A DNA stretch of 64,000 nucleotides from Bacteroidota bacterium (GTDB taxonomy: Bacteria > Bacteroidota > Bacteroidia > NS11-12g > UBA955): assembly GCA_024103355.1 (NCBI GenBank), contig JAGFIU010000048.1:26243-90242 (forward strand), read 5' to 3'. The position numbers and the translations under genes are program-made. The notes below the pieces were generated by a model. The model did not search any database, was not told the DNA's origin, and worked only from the letters and a program-made list of their open reading frames with translations. This document shows, one piece after another, positions 34,093 through 43,702 of this stretch. Position 1 is the first letter of the stretch. Each line of letters starts with the position of its first letter.

Positions 34093-36045
34093 TTATTCCA
34101 CTATCATCTTTCGTGTTACAGTATTACTACCTGAAGTCAGAGTATAAAAATAAATTCCGCTGCTCCAAGCAGAGCCATCAATGGAAATAATATGATTTCC
34201 TTGGGCAAGATTTTGAATTTTATTATTTAGAATAACCTTACCTGTGATATCTCTAACTTCTACATTAAGGGCAGGAGTATATCCATTAAGGTAAATTGTA
34301 ATTTCTGTTTGTTCTCTAAAAGGGTTTGGTGCATTCTGAGAAACCACAAAAACATTTGATTTGGAATTAATTTCTTGAACATTCAATCCCCACATGTTGC
34401 CAACCAAAGAATCTAAAATATCTTGTTTGGGTATAGCCGCATAATAAATATCATTGCCTGATTCAGAAATCGGATGATTGTTTGCAGAACCGGAGTTGTT
34501 AGACAAGTTGGTTCCGGGAATATTATCTTGCTGGAATATTAAATGAACAAACTCATTAACCCTTCTAGCTATAGAGGGAAAGTCATTTTCTTTATTTATA
34601 GTTTTGGTTAAAGCTTGTGGTCCGTGCCAAGTTTCACCTCCGTCTTTTGAAAACATTATATATATAGCTCTAAAATTTAAAAGGTTGTCATCTAGTGCAC
34701 CTTCAACGGGCATAGAGAATGCAACATAAAGATTTCCCTCAGCATCAATCCCTGCTGAAGGTTGTCTTAATATTGAAGTATTGCCAAGTCTTGCAACAGA
34801 AAGAAGGTCTGAAGGAATTATCCCATTTTCAAGATTCCAATAGGTTCCTCTTTCCACTTTGTACTCTTCGTTTCTATCTCTATCAAACATAAGGGCATTT
34901 GCAATAACGTTGACATTCGAATCATCCTCATTCCAATACATCAATGCCGCAATTCCTGGGAAAAAGCTATAACTGTCATCAGTTGAGTCAGTTTTTAAAA
35001 CTCTACCTAACCCATACCAAACATGACATTTGCCATTGTTATCAATTAATACGTCCATAGTGCCATCGCTACAATAAGGTGTGTCAACTGCCAATGTTCC
35101 TTTTTTTAGAGGAGCGTAAGGGAAAGAATCGACAAAGTAATGAGTGAATGTTGTACCGTTATTTGTTGATTTCCATAATGAAACATCGGTACCCAATCTG
35201 CCGGTAACAATTGCAACAATACTGTCTTTTACATCAATTGCGTAAGTGTCACCACCACCGTATGCCCAACGTGTAGAATCATAATTTGGCAGCAAGACAT
35301 GTTCGATATCCCATGTCTGACCTCCATCAGAAGAGCGAGAATAGGTCATTGGTGATTTAACGCCATTAACTGTGGGTGAAGGAGGGTCTGATGGTGCTGA
35401 AGAGTCTGCATAGTTCGAAATAACATGAATATAATTTAACCCATCTGTGCCGATTCTAGCCCATAATGGTCTTAGCTTGGTTTGTGTTAAAATGGGTTTT
35501 TCAGTAAAAGATGTGTTTCCTATTGCATTGTTTGTGGACATAATAAATCCACCATCTTCTGCGCTGTGTGCGATAATTACTTCTTTATTGCCTCCAATAA
35601 GGCCGATACTTGGCCATCCTGTTCTTTTTGTTTCAATTCTTGGAGTTGCTTCATCGGGTACACTCATCCAATTTGTTTTGTCATTATGATTATAACCGGT
35701 ACCTCTATTGGCAAAAGCGTTGTCAGTAGAGGTTGTCCAAACAGCACTAATTGTTCCATCAGGGTAAAGGATAATTCGTTTGCCCATAGATGCATTTGAT
35801 TGTTGGTCATATTTCGTATTTCCTATTTTTATAAAGGAATAATTGGCCTCGCGTCTATCTATACCGGATGACTTTTTTGATGGCACAACCACAGGATTAG
35901 GGTTTGGTTGTTGAACTACAGGTGCTTTATCCTGAGTTACTACAGGTGTATTAGAAACTACAACCTGATTTGAATTTATCTTGCTTTGTGCATATAAACC
36001 GCCCGCAGCAAGAATCGAAATGAAAGTTAAGTAAATCTTTTTCAT
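34093..36045 (-). CDS. Secreted T9SS protein with sialidase-like Asp-box repeats
   Basis: The protein has 650 residues from the ATG at 36045 ('MKKIYLTF'), with a signal peptide ending near 'GGLYAQ'. A Pro/Val-rich stretch (about 20-60) precedes a domain with Asp-box turns: 'SSDGGQTWD', 'STNNGTTF' and 'SKDGGETWHGP'. This suggests a beta-propeller of the sialidase/BNR kind. I cannot see the arginine triad needed to call it a sialidase. The C-terminus ('NAPNPFREQTEITIYL' to 'GIYFYTLTSGSNT') is a T9SS type A sorting domain, so it should be exported across the outer membrane. It could be a glycan-binding or cell-surface protein. Confidence 0.85.
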   Translation of the reverse strand: MKKIYLTFISILAAGGLYAQSKINSNQVVVSNTPVVTQDKAPVVQQPNPNPVVVPSKKSSGIDRREANYSFIKIGNTKYDQQSNASMGKRIILYPDGTISAVWTTSTDNAFANRGTGYNHNDKTNWMSVPDEATPRIETKRTGWPSIGLIGGNKEVIIAHSAEDGGFIMSTNNAIGNTSFTEKPILTQTKLRPLWARIGTDGLNYIHVISNYADSSAPSDPPSPTVNGVKSPMTYSRSSDGGQTWDIEHVLLPNYDSTRWAYGGGDTYAIDVKDSIVAIVTGRLGTDVSLWKSTNNGTTFTHYFVDSFPYAPLKKGTLAVDTPYCSDGTMDVLIDNNGKCHVWYGLGRVLKTDSTDDSYSFFPGIAALMYWNEDDSNVNVIANALMFDRDRNEEYKVERGTYWNLENGIIPSDLLSVARLGNTSILRQPSAGIDAEGNLYVAFSMPVEGALDDNLLNFRAIYIMFSKDGGETWHGPQALTKTINKENDFPSIARRVNEFVHLIFQQDNIPGTNLSNNSGSANNHPISESGNDIYYAAIPKQDILDSLVGNMWGLNVQEINSKSNVFVVSQNAPNPFREQTEITIYLNGYTPALNVEVRDITGKVILNNKIQNLAQGNHIISIDGSAWSSGIYFYTLTSGSNTVTRKMIVE

Positions 36046-36127
36046 TGTAAACAATTATTAAATTTTAATGGGTGTAAAAGTAGCTATTATTACAATAGGA
36101 AAAAAAATCAAAAGGAGAAAAACTGAA

Positions 36128-37162
36128 TTATTTTGCTCCGGAACTGAATATTCGGATTACAAGTTCTCTCATTAAATCACCCTCAGAAGTATAATTGCCT
36201 CCTACACCTTTTGATTTCAAATCGTAGTATTTTAGCAGTGATAAAATATTGTCTATCCTTTCAACACCATAATTAGCAGCAGCTATTTTATATTCAGTCA
36301 AAAAGAAGTGATGAATACCAAGTTTTGAAGCTAATTCTTGCGGAGATAAGTGCTTGAATTCATGGAAAAGAAGTATTTTGTTAAAGTATGAAAACAGATT
36401 GCTGATTGTCAACAACAAAGGGTTTTTAGCAGGGTCATTAGCAAAATAATTGATGATTTGAATTGACTTGTTATAATTGTTTTCACCAATTGCTTTTTGT
36501 AATTCAAATACGTTAAAATCTTTGCTTATCCCAATGTTTTCTTCAATATGTTTTGTATTGATAATTTGTACTTCCTTTGGAAGTTGTATCAACATTTTTT
36601 CAATCTCATTTTCAATCTTGCTTAAATCATTACCAAGATATTCAGCTATAAGCATTGCAGCCTGTGATTGGATAGTTAATCCTTTGCTTTTAATATAGTT
36701 TTCAATCCACATCGGGACTTGGTTGTCGTACATGCGGTCGCAGTTCATAAAAGCATATTTCTGAAACAACTTGCCAACCTTTGTCCTTTGGTCAATTTTC
36801 TTGTTTTTGTAGTTAATGACCAAAATTGTGCTTTTAAGCGGATTCTCAAGGTATGAGATAAAATCATCCAATTGGTCTTTGTGTAAATTCTGAGCTTCTT
36901 TAACAATAATAACTTGATACTCAGATCCCATAGGATAACGTTTTGCCGCCATTATGATGTCTTTTACTTTTACATCTTTACCATACAAAACAGATTGGTT
37001 AAACCCTTTTTCTTCGGGTTTTAAAACAGTTTCTTCAATGAGTGAAGACAACTTGTCTATGTAATAGGTTTCTTCTCCTTGCAGAAAATAGACAGGTGAA
37101 AACTCTCTAATCTTAACTTGATTTGCAAGTATTTTAAAGTCATCAGCCGGATTTTTTGCCAT
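36128..37162 (-). CDS. holA: DNA polymerase III delta subunit
   Basis: Delta opens the beta clamp within the clamp loader. The 344 residues from 37162 ('MAKNPADDFKIL') follow the HolA pattern: an AAA+-like N-terminal domain with 'PVYFLQGEETYYIDKL' in place of a working Walker A, a middle 'LIAEYLGNDLSKIENEIEK' region, and a helical collar domain at the C-terminus. The frame is open to 37204, but that ATG would overlap the divergent gene's start, so I use the internal ATG. Confidence 0.88.
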   Translation of the reverse strand: MAKNPADDFKILANQVKIREFSPVYFLQGEETYYIDKLSSLIEETVLKPEEKGFNQSVLYGKDVKVKDIIMAAKRYPMGSEYQVIIVKEAQNLHKDQLDDFISYLENPLKSTILVINYKNKKIDQRTKVGKLFQKYAFMNCDRMYDNQVPMWIENYIKSKGLTIQSQAAMLIAEYLGNDLSKIENEIEKMLIQLPKEVQIINTKHIEENIGISKDFNVFELQKAIGENNYNKSIQIINYFANDPAKNPLLLTISNLFSYFNKILLFHEFKHLSPQELASKLGIHHFFLTEYKIAAANYGVERIDNILSLLKYYDLKSKGVGGNYTSEGDLMRELVIRIFSSGAK

Positions 37163-37203
37163 AAGTGTTCTTTTCGCTGCTTTGTTTTTAATTTGCGCTT
37201 TCA

Positions 37204-37656
37204 ATGCAAGAGATTAACCTTCCCGGATTTTCACCGCTTTTTAAAAACTCAGGGCAAAGGAAATACATTTTTGACTCTTTTAGAAAAAAGTTTGTAACAC
37301 TCACACCCGAAGAATGGGTGCGCCAACATTGGGCGCACTATCTATTAAACAATATCGGTGTACCTAAAGGATTGATTGGAATAGAGGTTTCTCTTCATGC
37401 AAACAATATGCGAAAACGGGCTGATATTGTTGTTTTTGATAAGTCGCAAAATCCCGCTTTAATTATAGAATGTAAAGCACCCGGTGTTCAACTAACTGAA
37501 CAAACATGTTTACAAGCCGCTAATTATAATACTGTTTTCAAAGCCAAATACCTTATCGTGTCAAATGGTTTGCAACATTTTTTGTTCGCAATAGATTTTG
37601 AAAACAATGTTTCGATGCGGTTGAGTGAATTGCCACACTTTGAAAATTGGCAGTGA
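37204..37656 (+). CDS. Stand-alone HsdR N-terminal (PD-(D/E)XK-like) protein
   Basis: This 150-residue protein matches the N-terminal nuclease domain of type I restriction R subunits without the helicase. The putative active site is in 'KRADIVVFDKSQNPALIIEC' (shown in part), where Asp and the Glu-x-Lys of 'IIECKAP' form the PD-(D/E)XK pattern. A downstream Gln sits in 'TEQTCLQAANYN'. No methylase or specificity gene is nearby. This single-domain form is common beside holA in Bacteroidota, so a replication or repair role is more likely than restriction. That is inference. Confidence 0.8.
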   Translation: MQEINLPGFSPLFKNSGQRKYIFDSFRKKFVTLTPEEWVRQHWAHYLLNNIGVPKGLIGIEVSLHANNMRKRADIVVFDKSQNPALIIECKAPGVQLTEQTCLQAANYNTVFKAKYLIVSNGLQHFLFAIDFENNVSMRLSELPHFENWQ

Positions 37657-37757
37657 AAATAATCTTGAAAACTAATCTTATTTAATAGGGTTGAGTTTTG
37701 GTAATCTCATCGAAATAGGTCAATTTTGTCCCCTCATTAAAAACAATAATAGACCCA

Positions 37758-39119
37758 ATGAATTGGAACGATTATATTGAAACAAACAAACAACGTTTTA
37801 TGGACGAATTGTTTGACTGGCTTAGAATCCCGTCAGTAAGTGCAGATAGTAGATTTAAAAAAGATGTTAAGAATGCGGCAGAGTATTTGGCAGCAAAATT
37901 CAAAGCCGCAGGAGCTGACAATATTGCTATTGAAGAAACTGCCGGAAACCCGATTGTTTATGCAGAAAAAATCATTAATCCCTCTTTGCCAACCATCTTA
38001 GTTTACGGTCACTATGATGTTCAACCTTCTGACCCGGATAATTTGTGGACTACACCGGCATTTGAACCGGAAATCAGAGATGGAAAAATCTTTGCTCGCG
38101 GGTCTTGTGACGACAAAGGACAGGTATATATGCATGTAAAAGCATTTGAAACCATGATGCAAACCAATACCCTTCCGTGTAATGTGAAATTTATGATTGA
38201 AGGAGAAGAGGAGGTTGGCTCTGCGAATCTTGGGATTTATTGCAAACAAAATAAGGAAAAACTTAAAGCTGATATCGTTCTGATATCTGATACTGCAATG
38301 ATTTCACTTGATACTCCTAGTATTGACACCGGATTGCGAGGATTGAGTTATGTTCAAGTTGAAGTAACCGGTCCTGACCATGATCTACATTCAGGGGTTT
38401 ATGGCGGAGCTGTTGCAAATCCAATTAATGTGTTGTGTTCTATGATTGCGTCTTTGCATGATGAAAATAGACATATTACAATTCCGGGATTCTATGATAA
38501 GGTTTTGGAACTGAGCAATGAAGAAAGAATTGCATTGAACAAAGCTCCTTTCAGTCTTGACGAATATAAAAAAGAATTGGGGATTGATGAAGTAATGGGA
38601 GAGACCTCCTATACAACATTAGAAAGAACCGGAATCCGTCCAACTCTTGATGTAAACGGAATTTGGGGAGGATATACAGGAGAAGGGAGCAAAACTGTAT
38701 TGCCATCAAAAGCGTATGCCAAAATTTCTATGAGATTAGTACCTAATCAACGTTCAGGTGAAATTACAGAATTGTTCACCAAACATTTTTTAAGTATTGC
38801 TCCTAAATCTGTAAAAGTAAAAGTTGAAGCACATCATGGAGGTGAGCCGGTCGTTACACCAACAGATTCTCGTGCCTACAAAGCTGCCGCAAAAGCCCTC
38901 AAGGAGACTTTTGGGAAGGAGCCGATTCCGACACGTGGTGGAGGTAGTATTCCTATTGTTGCTTTGTTCGAAGAAGTATTGGGGTTGAAATCCATACTCA
39001 TGGGATTTGGTTTGGACTCTGATGATATTCACTCACCTGACGAACATTATGGAGTAGAAAATTTTTACAAAGGAATTCAGACTATTCCTTATTTCTATAA
39101 GTATTTCTCTGAGAAATAA
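37758..39119 (+). CDS. M20 family dipeptidase
   Basis: This 453-residue zinc peptidase of family M20 is of the carnosinase/CPG2-like type. Metal ligands are His85 in 'VYGHYDVQPSD', Asp in 'FARGSCDDKGQ' and the Glu pair in 'IEGEEEVGS', with a further histidine in 'DIHSPDEHYG'. The lid/dimerisation domain is complete. It lies alone on the plus strand about 100 bases after the HsdR-like gene. A near-match promoter (TTG, 20 bases, CAATTTTG) lies before it. Confidence 0.92.
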   Translation: MNWNDYIETNKQRFMDELFDWLRIPSVSADSRFKKDVKNAAEYLAAKFKAAGADNIAIEETAGNPIVYAEKIINPSLPTILVYGHYDVQPSDPDNLWTTPAFEPEIRDGKIFARGSCDDKGQVYMHVKAFETMMQTNTLPCNVKFMIEGEEEVGSANLGIYCKQNKEKLKADIVLISDTAMISLDTPSIDTGLRGLSYVQVEVTGPDHDLHSGVYGGAVANPINVLCSMIASLHDENRHITIPGFYDKVLELSNEERIALNKAPFSLDEYKKELGIDEVMGETSYTTLERTGIRPTLDVNGIWGGYTGEGSKTVLPSKAYAKISMRLVPNQRSGEITELFTKHFLSIAPKSVKVKVEAHHGGEPVVTPTDSRAYKAAAKALKETFGKEPIPTRGGGSIPIVALFEEVLGLKSILMGFGLDSDDIHSPDEHYGVENFYKGIQTIPYFYKYFSEK

Positions 39120-39121
39120 AT

Positions 39122-39129
39122 TACATTTG
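39122..39129 (+). promoter_or_regulatory. -7 promoter element for the aldolase gene
   Basis: TACATTTG followed by C matches TAnnTTTG, 34 bases before the ATG. No clear TTG at -33. Confidence 0.4.
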
Positions 39130-39163
39130 CCAACCCCAAAACAAAACCTAGAAGAGAAACATA

Positions 39164-40222
39164 ATGAACATAGCTGAAATTCAAAGTTTATTAGGAGCAG
39201 AGGCAGATAGCCTATTACAACATAAGTCGAAGACTATAGCAAGAGAAACACTGACTTTAGCTAGTCCCGATTTTATAGATCGCACTTTTGCATATAGCAA
39301 TAGAAGTCCTCAAGTATTAAGAAGCCTACAAACATTGTATGGAAATGGACGCTTAGGAGGAAGCGGATATGTGTCTATTCTCCCGGTTGACCAAGGAATA
39401 GAACACTCTGCAGGTGCATCTTTTGCTCCAAACCCAATCTATTTTGACCCTGAAAATATTGTTAAACTTGCTATAGAAGGTGGCTGTAATGCTGTAGCAT
39501 CAACCTTTGGAGTTTTGGCATCATGTTCCAGAAAATATGCTCATAAAATTCCGTTTGTTGTTAAAATTAACCATAATGAGCTTTTAACTTATCCCAATAA
39601 ATACGACCAGATTCTTTTTGGCTCTGTTGAAGAAGCATGGAATTTAGGTGCAGTAGCTGTAGGTGCAACTATCTATTTTGGTTCAGAAGAATCATCAAGA
39701 CAAATTATAGAAATTGCAGAAGCATTTGAAAGGGCACACGAGTTGGGGATGGCTACTATTCTATGGTGTTACTTGAGAAATAATAATTTTAAGAAGGATG
39801 GCATAGATTATCATGCCGCAGCTGATATTACAGGCCAAGCCAACCATTTGGGTGTGACGATTCAAGCGGATATTATTAAACAAAAACTTCCAACAAATAA
39901 TGGAGGTTTTAATGCTCTCAAATTTAGTAAAACCCATGAGAAAGTTTATTCACAACTTACATCTGATAATCCGATAGATTTATGCAGATATCAGGTCGCA
40001 AATTGTTATATGGGAAAAATAGGGCTGATTAATTCAGGTGGAGAAAGTAAGGGTGACTCTGATATGGCTGATGCAGTTAGAACCGCTGTCATCAACAAAA
40101 GAGCCGGAGGTCATGGTTTAATTTCCGGAAGAAAAGCATTTCAGAAACCCATGAATGAAGGGGTCAAATTACTCAATGCTATTCAAGATGTTTATTTGAA
40201 TAATGAAGTAACAATTGCCTAA
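39164..40222 (+). CDS. Class I fructose-bisphosphate aldolase (FbaB/DhnA type)
   Basis: This 352-residue enzyme belongs to the archaeal-type class I aldolases, which cleave fructose 1,6-bisphosphate through a Schiff base on lysine. Recognisable segments are '[16 protein letters not shown]', '[14 protein letters not shown]', '[15 protein letters not shown]' and the phosphate-binding '[15 protein letters not shown]'. It works in glycolysis or gluconeogenesis. It is followed by accD after 50 bases on the same strand, and may be cotranscribed. Confidence 0.9.
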   Translation: MNIAEIQSLLGAEADSLLQHKSKTIARETLTLASPDFIDRTFAYSNRSPQVLRSLQTLYGNGRLGGSGYVSILPVDQGIEHSAGASFAPNPIYFDPENIVKLAIEGGCNAVASTFGVLASCSRKYAHKIPFVVKINHNELLTYPNKYDQILFGSVEEAWNLGAVAVGATIYFGSEESSRQIIEIAEAFERAHELGMATILWCYLRNNNFKKDGIDYHAAADITGQANHLGVTIQADIIKQKLPTNNGGFNALKFSKTHEKVYSQLTSDNPIDLCRYQVANCYMGKIGLINSGGESKGDSDMADAVRTAVINKRAGGHGLISGRKAFQKPMNEGVKLLNAIQDVYLNNEVTIA

Positions 40223-40272
40223 TTCTTATCTAAGTAATTATAACTTCATATTAACCTAACAAATATAAAACA

Positions 40273-41157
40273 ATGAGTTGGTTTAAAAGAGTTAAAGAAG
40301 GAATCACAACAAAGTCAAAAGAGAAAAAGTATATTCCTGATGGCTTGTGGAATAAATGTCCCAAATGTAAGGCAATTACTCAGTCTAAAGATTTGGCAGA
40401 GAATAAATATGTCTGTCCGTCATGCAATTACCACCATAAGATTAGCTCAGAAGACTATTTCCAAATTTTGTTTGATGAGCAGAAATACAAAGAACTTTAT
40501 GCAGAAATAGTATCGGGGGATCCCTTAAACTTTTTTGATACAAAATCATATAAGGATAGACTTATTGAAACTCAAACAAAGACAGGACTTAAAGATGCAC
40601 TAAGAGTTGGTGTTGGGAAAATAAACGGAACTAAAACGATTATTTCATGCATGGATTTTGGATTTATTGGAGGCTCTATGGGCTCAGTGGTGGGTGAAAA
40701 AATTGCACGCTCAATCGACTATGCGAGAGAAAATCAAATTCCATTAATTATTATATCAAAATCCGGAGGAGCCAGAATGATGGAAGCCGCATTTTCACTC
40801 ATGCAAATGGCAAAAACTTCAGCCAAACTTGCGCTACTCAATCAAGAAGGAATACCTTATTTGTCCATACTGACAGATCCTACTACTGGAGGAGTAACAG
40901 CTTCTTTTGCTATGCTGGGAGATTTTAATATCGCTGAACCTGATGCTCTTATTGGGTTTGCCGGTCCTAGGGTTATTAGAGAAACAATTGGCAAAGACCT
41001 GCCAAAAGGATTTCAGAGTTCCGAGTTTTTACAGGAACATGGGTTTGTAGATTTTATTGTTTCAAGAACTGAAATGAAAGACAAGATAGGTAGTTTACTC
41101 AAAATGATAGCTTGTAAGAAAACATCAACCAAGAAAACTGAAAAAATTGATTCATAA
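40273..41157 (+). CDS. accD: Acetyl-CoA carboxylase carboxyltransferase beta subunit
   Basis: AccD with AccA moves the carboxyl group from carboxybiotin to acetyl-CoA, making malonyl-CoA. The 294 residues carry the four-cysteine zinc ribbon (Cys29, Cys32, Cys48 and Cys51, in 'CPKC' and 'CPSC') and the crotonase-like core with 'ISKSGGARMMEAAFSLMQMA' in part and 'DPTTGGVTASFAMLGD'. AccA is not in the window. Malonyl-CoA is the substrate of FabD encoded at 6.4 kb. The gcvH gene begins about 55 bases downstream. Confidence 0.95.
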   Translation: MSWFKRVKEGITTKSKEKKYIPDGLWNKCPKCKAITQSKDLAENKYVCPSCNYHHKISSEDYFQILFDEQKYKELYAEIVSGDPLNFFDTKSYKDRLIETQTKTGLKDALRVGVGKINGTKTIISCMDFGFIGGSMGSVVGEKIARSIDYARENQIPLIIISKSGGARMMEAAFSLMQMAKTSAKLALLNQEGIPYLSILTDPTTGGVTASFAMLGDFNIAEPDALIGFAGPRVIRETIGKDLPKGFQSSEFLQEHGFVDFIVSRTEMKDKIGSLLKMIACKKTSTKKTEKIDS

Positions 41158-41211
41158 TAATAGCCTCATTTAACTAATAAATTAATCAAAACAATTTAAA
41201 ATATATTTAAT

Positions 41212-41592
41212 ATGAATTTTCCTTCTGAATTAAAGTACACAAAAGACCACGAATGGGTTAAAGTAAATGGCGATACAGCCACTATTGGAGTTACAGATTT
41301 TGCACAAGGGGAACTTGGCGATATCGTATTTTTAGATATCTCTTCTCATGGTCAATCATTAAGTAAAGAGTCAGTTTTTGGCACGATTGAAGCTGTAAAA
41401 ACTGTTTCCGATTTGTTTATGCCGGTTTCCGGTGAATTGATTGAAGTTAATCCCTCGTTAGATTCAGCACCTGAGTCAATTAATACAGACCCTTATGGTG
41501 AAGGCTGGATTATCAAAGTCAAGATGTCTAATCCTGCTGAACTAGATTCATTGTTAGATGCAACCGCTTATAAAGCCTTAACAGGAAATTAG
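41212..41592 (+). CDS. gcvH: Glycine cleavage system H protein
   Basis: GcvH carries the lipoyl arm between the P, T and L proteins of glycine cleavage. At 126 residues it is of normal size. The lipoylated lysine is Lys63 in '[15 protein letters not shown]', preceded by the conserved '[13 protein letters not shown]'. The other gcv genes are not here. The VanZ gene starts 8 bases after its stop, so these two are probably on one transcript. Confidence 0.95.
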   Translation: MNFPSELKYTKDHEWVKVNGDTATIGVTDFAQGELGDIVFLDISSHGQSLSKESVFGTIEAVKTVSDLFMPVSGELIEVNPSLDSAPESINTDPYGEGWIIKVKMSNPAELDSLLDATAYKALTGN

Positions 41593-41600
41593 TTTTAACC

Positions 41601-42011
41601 GTGTATTTTACTCGCCATTCTTTTGTAAAAAGAATCTCGCCTTTCTTTAAATACCAGTCCCCGGCATTGCTATGGGGACTTTTTATTTGTTTACTTTTGT
41701 TATTACCATTTGAAGATAAGGACTATACCTATGTTTTTGGAATAATCCCATTCGATAAACTGGTTCATTTCGTTCTTTTTTCATTTTTTGCTTTATTTAC
41801 AAGAGTAGGATGGGCAAAGTGGTATAGAAATGATGTCTTCGTCAGAAAAGCAAATTCTTGGACTCTTATTGAGGGGGTGGGTCTTGCTTTTCTGACAGAA
41901 ACGCTTCAACAATTTACATACTATCGGACATTTTCTTGGATTGATGTTGCTGCTGATATAATTGGAGCCTTATTTGGGATGCTTTTATTCTTTGTTATTT
42001 ACAAAATTTGA
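41601..42011 (+). CDS. VanZ family membrane protein
   Basis: This 136-residue protein begins at a GTG 8 bases after gcvH. It has four hydrophobic segments (about 24-36, 50-66, 85-97 and 113-133) and the VanZ motif around 'FDKLVHFVLFSFFALFTR'. VanZ proteins are membrane proteins of uncertain function, first known from teicoplanin resistance but widespread outside it. Nothing nearby suggests antibiotic resistance. Pairing with gcvH is common in Bacteroidota. Confidence 0.82.
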   Translation: MYFTRHSFVKRISPFFKYQSPALLWGLFICLLLLLPFEDKDYTYVFGIIPFDKLVHFVLFSFFALFTRVGWAKWYRNDVFVRKANSWTLIEGVGLAFLTETLQQFTYYRTFSWIDVAADIIGALFGMLLFFVIYKI

Positions 42012-42058
42012 ATTTACCTTTTTTCAACATATCGTATTAAAATATCAAACCGAGAGAT

Positions 42059-42089
42059 TTGGTTAAAGAATAGTAACTTAATAAATTTG
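42059..42089 (+). promoter_or_regulatory. Bacteroidota-type promoter for tonB
   Basis: TTG (-33) at 42059-42061, then 20 bases, then TAAATTTG (-7) at 42082-42089, followed by C. The ATG is 22 bases downstream. Confidence 0.65.
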
Positions 42090-42111
42090 CAAACCTTAAA
42101 AACACAAAACA

Positions 42112-42834
42112 ATGGAATTAAAGAAAAGCATTAAAGCCGATGTTTCAAAGAAAACAACAACGTTTTTTCTTATTGGGATGCTTGTTATTCAACTAGTAAC
42201 CTTAGGGGATTTTTCATATACCTGGTATGATAAACCCGTAGAAGCACTCAAAGTTACCCGCAGTGCAGCAGATAATGAAGTAATTGAACAGACTGAAATT
42301 ACGCAACAACCAGCCTATTATGTACCGCCACCACCACCACCTACCTCAATCGAAATCGTTCCTGATGACCAAGCAGATGACGATGTTGAAATTCAAGAAA
42401 CTGAATTTAACGATGAAACGGTTGTACAAACCCCTTATGATTTCTATGGGATGACACCCGGAGGTACTCCGGGGGCACCCCCACCTCCAACCCATGTTGA
42501 AGAAGCTCCAATCTTTACAGTTGTCGAGATAATGCCTGAATATCCCGGAGGACAACAAGCTATGTTAAGTTTTATTCAAAAGAATTTTAACTATCCTGAT
42601 GAAGCGAGGAGATTTGATGTAGAAGGACGTGTTTTGGTATCTTTCTTGGTTGATGAACAAGGAAATATTACAGATGTAAAACCCCTACTTCCTCCCAATC
42701 GTCAGTTGGGGTATGGATTGGAAGATGAAGCAGTCAGAGTAGTTAAAAAGATGCCTAAGTGGAAACCCGGTTTTCAACGTAATAAAGCAGTCAGAGTAAG
42801 ATATACGTTGCCGATAAATTGTACATTAAATTAA
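42112..42834 (+). CDS. TonB family energy transducer
   Basis: TonB couples the inner-membrane proton gradient to outer-membrane TonB-dependent transporters. This 240-residue protein has an N-terminal membrane helix (about 17-35) and a Pro-rich periplasmic spacer containing 'YVPPPPPPTS' and 'TPGGTPGAPPPP'. The C-terminal TonB domain opens with 'EIMPEYPGGQQAML' and includes 'GRVLVSFLVDEQGNITDV'. It has its own promoter and terminator and no adjacent ExbBD; those are encoded at 53.3-54.4 kb beside another TonB-like protein. Confidence 0.88.
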   Translation: MELKKSIKADVSKKTTTFFLIGMLVIQLVTLGDFSYTWYDKPVEALKVTRSAADNEVIEQTEITQQPAYYVPPPPPPTSIEIVPDDQADDDVEIQETEFNDETVVQTPYDFYGMTPGGTPGAPPPPTHVEEAPIFTVVEIMPEYPGGQQAMLSFIQKNFNYPDEARRFDVEGRVLVSFLVDEQGNITDVKPLLPPNRQLGYGLEDEAVRVVKKMPKWKPGFQRNKAVRVRYTLPINCTLN

Positions 42835-42855
42835 TCTTCTTAGATTATATATTTG

Positions 42856-42880
42856 AAGCCCCTGCAATAGGGGCTTTTTT
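42856..42880 (+). terminator. tonB intrinsic terminator
   Basis: AAGCCCCT (42856-42863) pairs with AGGGGCTT (42869-42876) around a 5-base loop, then a T run. The loop and stem resemble the recA terminator. Confidence 0.85.
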
Positions 42881-42888
42881 ATTTTAAC

Positions 42889-43698
42889 ATGCAAGATATT
42901 CATTCTACAGAGCAAGATTCTCATTATGATAATCTTGAGAATCTTTCAACAATGGAATTGTTGAAAGGAATTAACCTTGAAGACAATTCTATTGCCGGTT
43001 ATGTTGCCCATGAAATTGCGTCCATTGAGAGTTTAATCAATGCAGCATCACAAATGATTAATAACGGAGGAAGATTGTTCTATATAGGTGCCGGAACGAG
43101 CGGTAGGTTAGGAATATTAGATGCAAGTGAATGCCCTCCTACTTATGGTGTAGGGTATGATAGAGTTATTGGATTGATTGCAGGTGGAGATTCTGCAATC
43201 AGAAAAGCTGTAGAGTTTGCTGAAGACAATACACAACAGGCTTGGAAGGATCTTCTGGAGTATAATATTAATAAGAATGATTTCTTAATAGGCATTTCTG
43301 CAAGCGGCAAAACCCCTTATGTGGTGGGCGGTTTGGAGATGGCTAAACAAAATGGTGTTAAAACAGGTTGCGTTTCTTGCAACAAAAACTCTATAATAGG
43401 TTCAGTAGCAGATTTCCCTGTAGAGATTCAAACAGGCCCTGAATTTGTTACCGGAAGTACACGAATGAAAGCCGGGACAGCTCAAAAAATGGTGCTTAAT
43501 ATGATATCTACAGTTTGTATGATTAAACTTGGAAGAGTTAAAGGCAATAAAATGGTGGATATGCAGATAGCTAACAATAAGTTGATAGACAGAGGAATAC
43601 GTATGATAATGTCAGAAACTAAACTGGATGAAAAATCTGCTGCAGATGCACTCAAAAAGTGGGGAAGTGTTCGTGCGGTTATCGAACATTTTAAATGA
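42889..43698 (+). CDS. murQ: N-acetylmuramic acid 6-phosphate etherase
   Basis: MurQ cleaves the lactyl ether of MurNAc 6-phosphate to GlcNAc 6-phosphate during peptidoglycan recycling. The 269-residue protein is a SIS-domain enzyme with 'GAGTSGRLGILDASECPP', 'GISASGKTPYVVGGLE' and 'GSTRMKAGTAQKMVLNM'. At 269 residues it is a little shorter than the E. coli enzyme (about 298). It begins 9 bases after a terminator, so it needs its own promoter; the TATATTTG at 42848-42855 overlaps the terminator and is doubtful. A NamZ-type muramidase that would supply MurNAc is at the window end. Confidence 0.92.
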   Translation: MQDIHSTEQDSHYDNLENLSTMELLKGINLEDNSIAGYVAHEIASIESLINAASQMINNGGRLFYIGAGTSGRLGILDASECPPTYGVGYDRVIGLIAGGDSAIRKAVEFAEDNTQQAWKDLLEYNINKNDFLIGISASGKTPYVVGGLEMAKQNGVKTGCVSCNKNSIIGSVADFPVEIQTGPEFVTGSTRMKAGTAQKMVLNMISTVCMIKLGRVKGNKMVDMQIANNKLIDRGIRMIMSETKLDEKSAADALKKWGSVRAVIEHFK

Positions 43699-43702
43699 TT
43701 TT

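Noticed and set aside
37163..37204. Longer holA starting at 37204.
   Set aside because: It would overlap the start of the divergent HsdR_N-like gene and adds 14 Lys/Arg-rich residues before the conserved start.
41601..42011. VanZ as a sign of glycopeptide resistance.
   Set aside because: No other van genes are present, and VanZ-family proteins are widespread with no resistance role.
42848..42855. TATATTTG as a promoter for murQ.
   Set aside because: It abuts the tonB terminator, so transcription would start inside the hairpin, and there is no TTG at the -33 distance.
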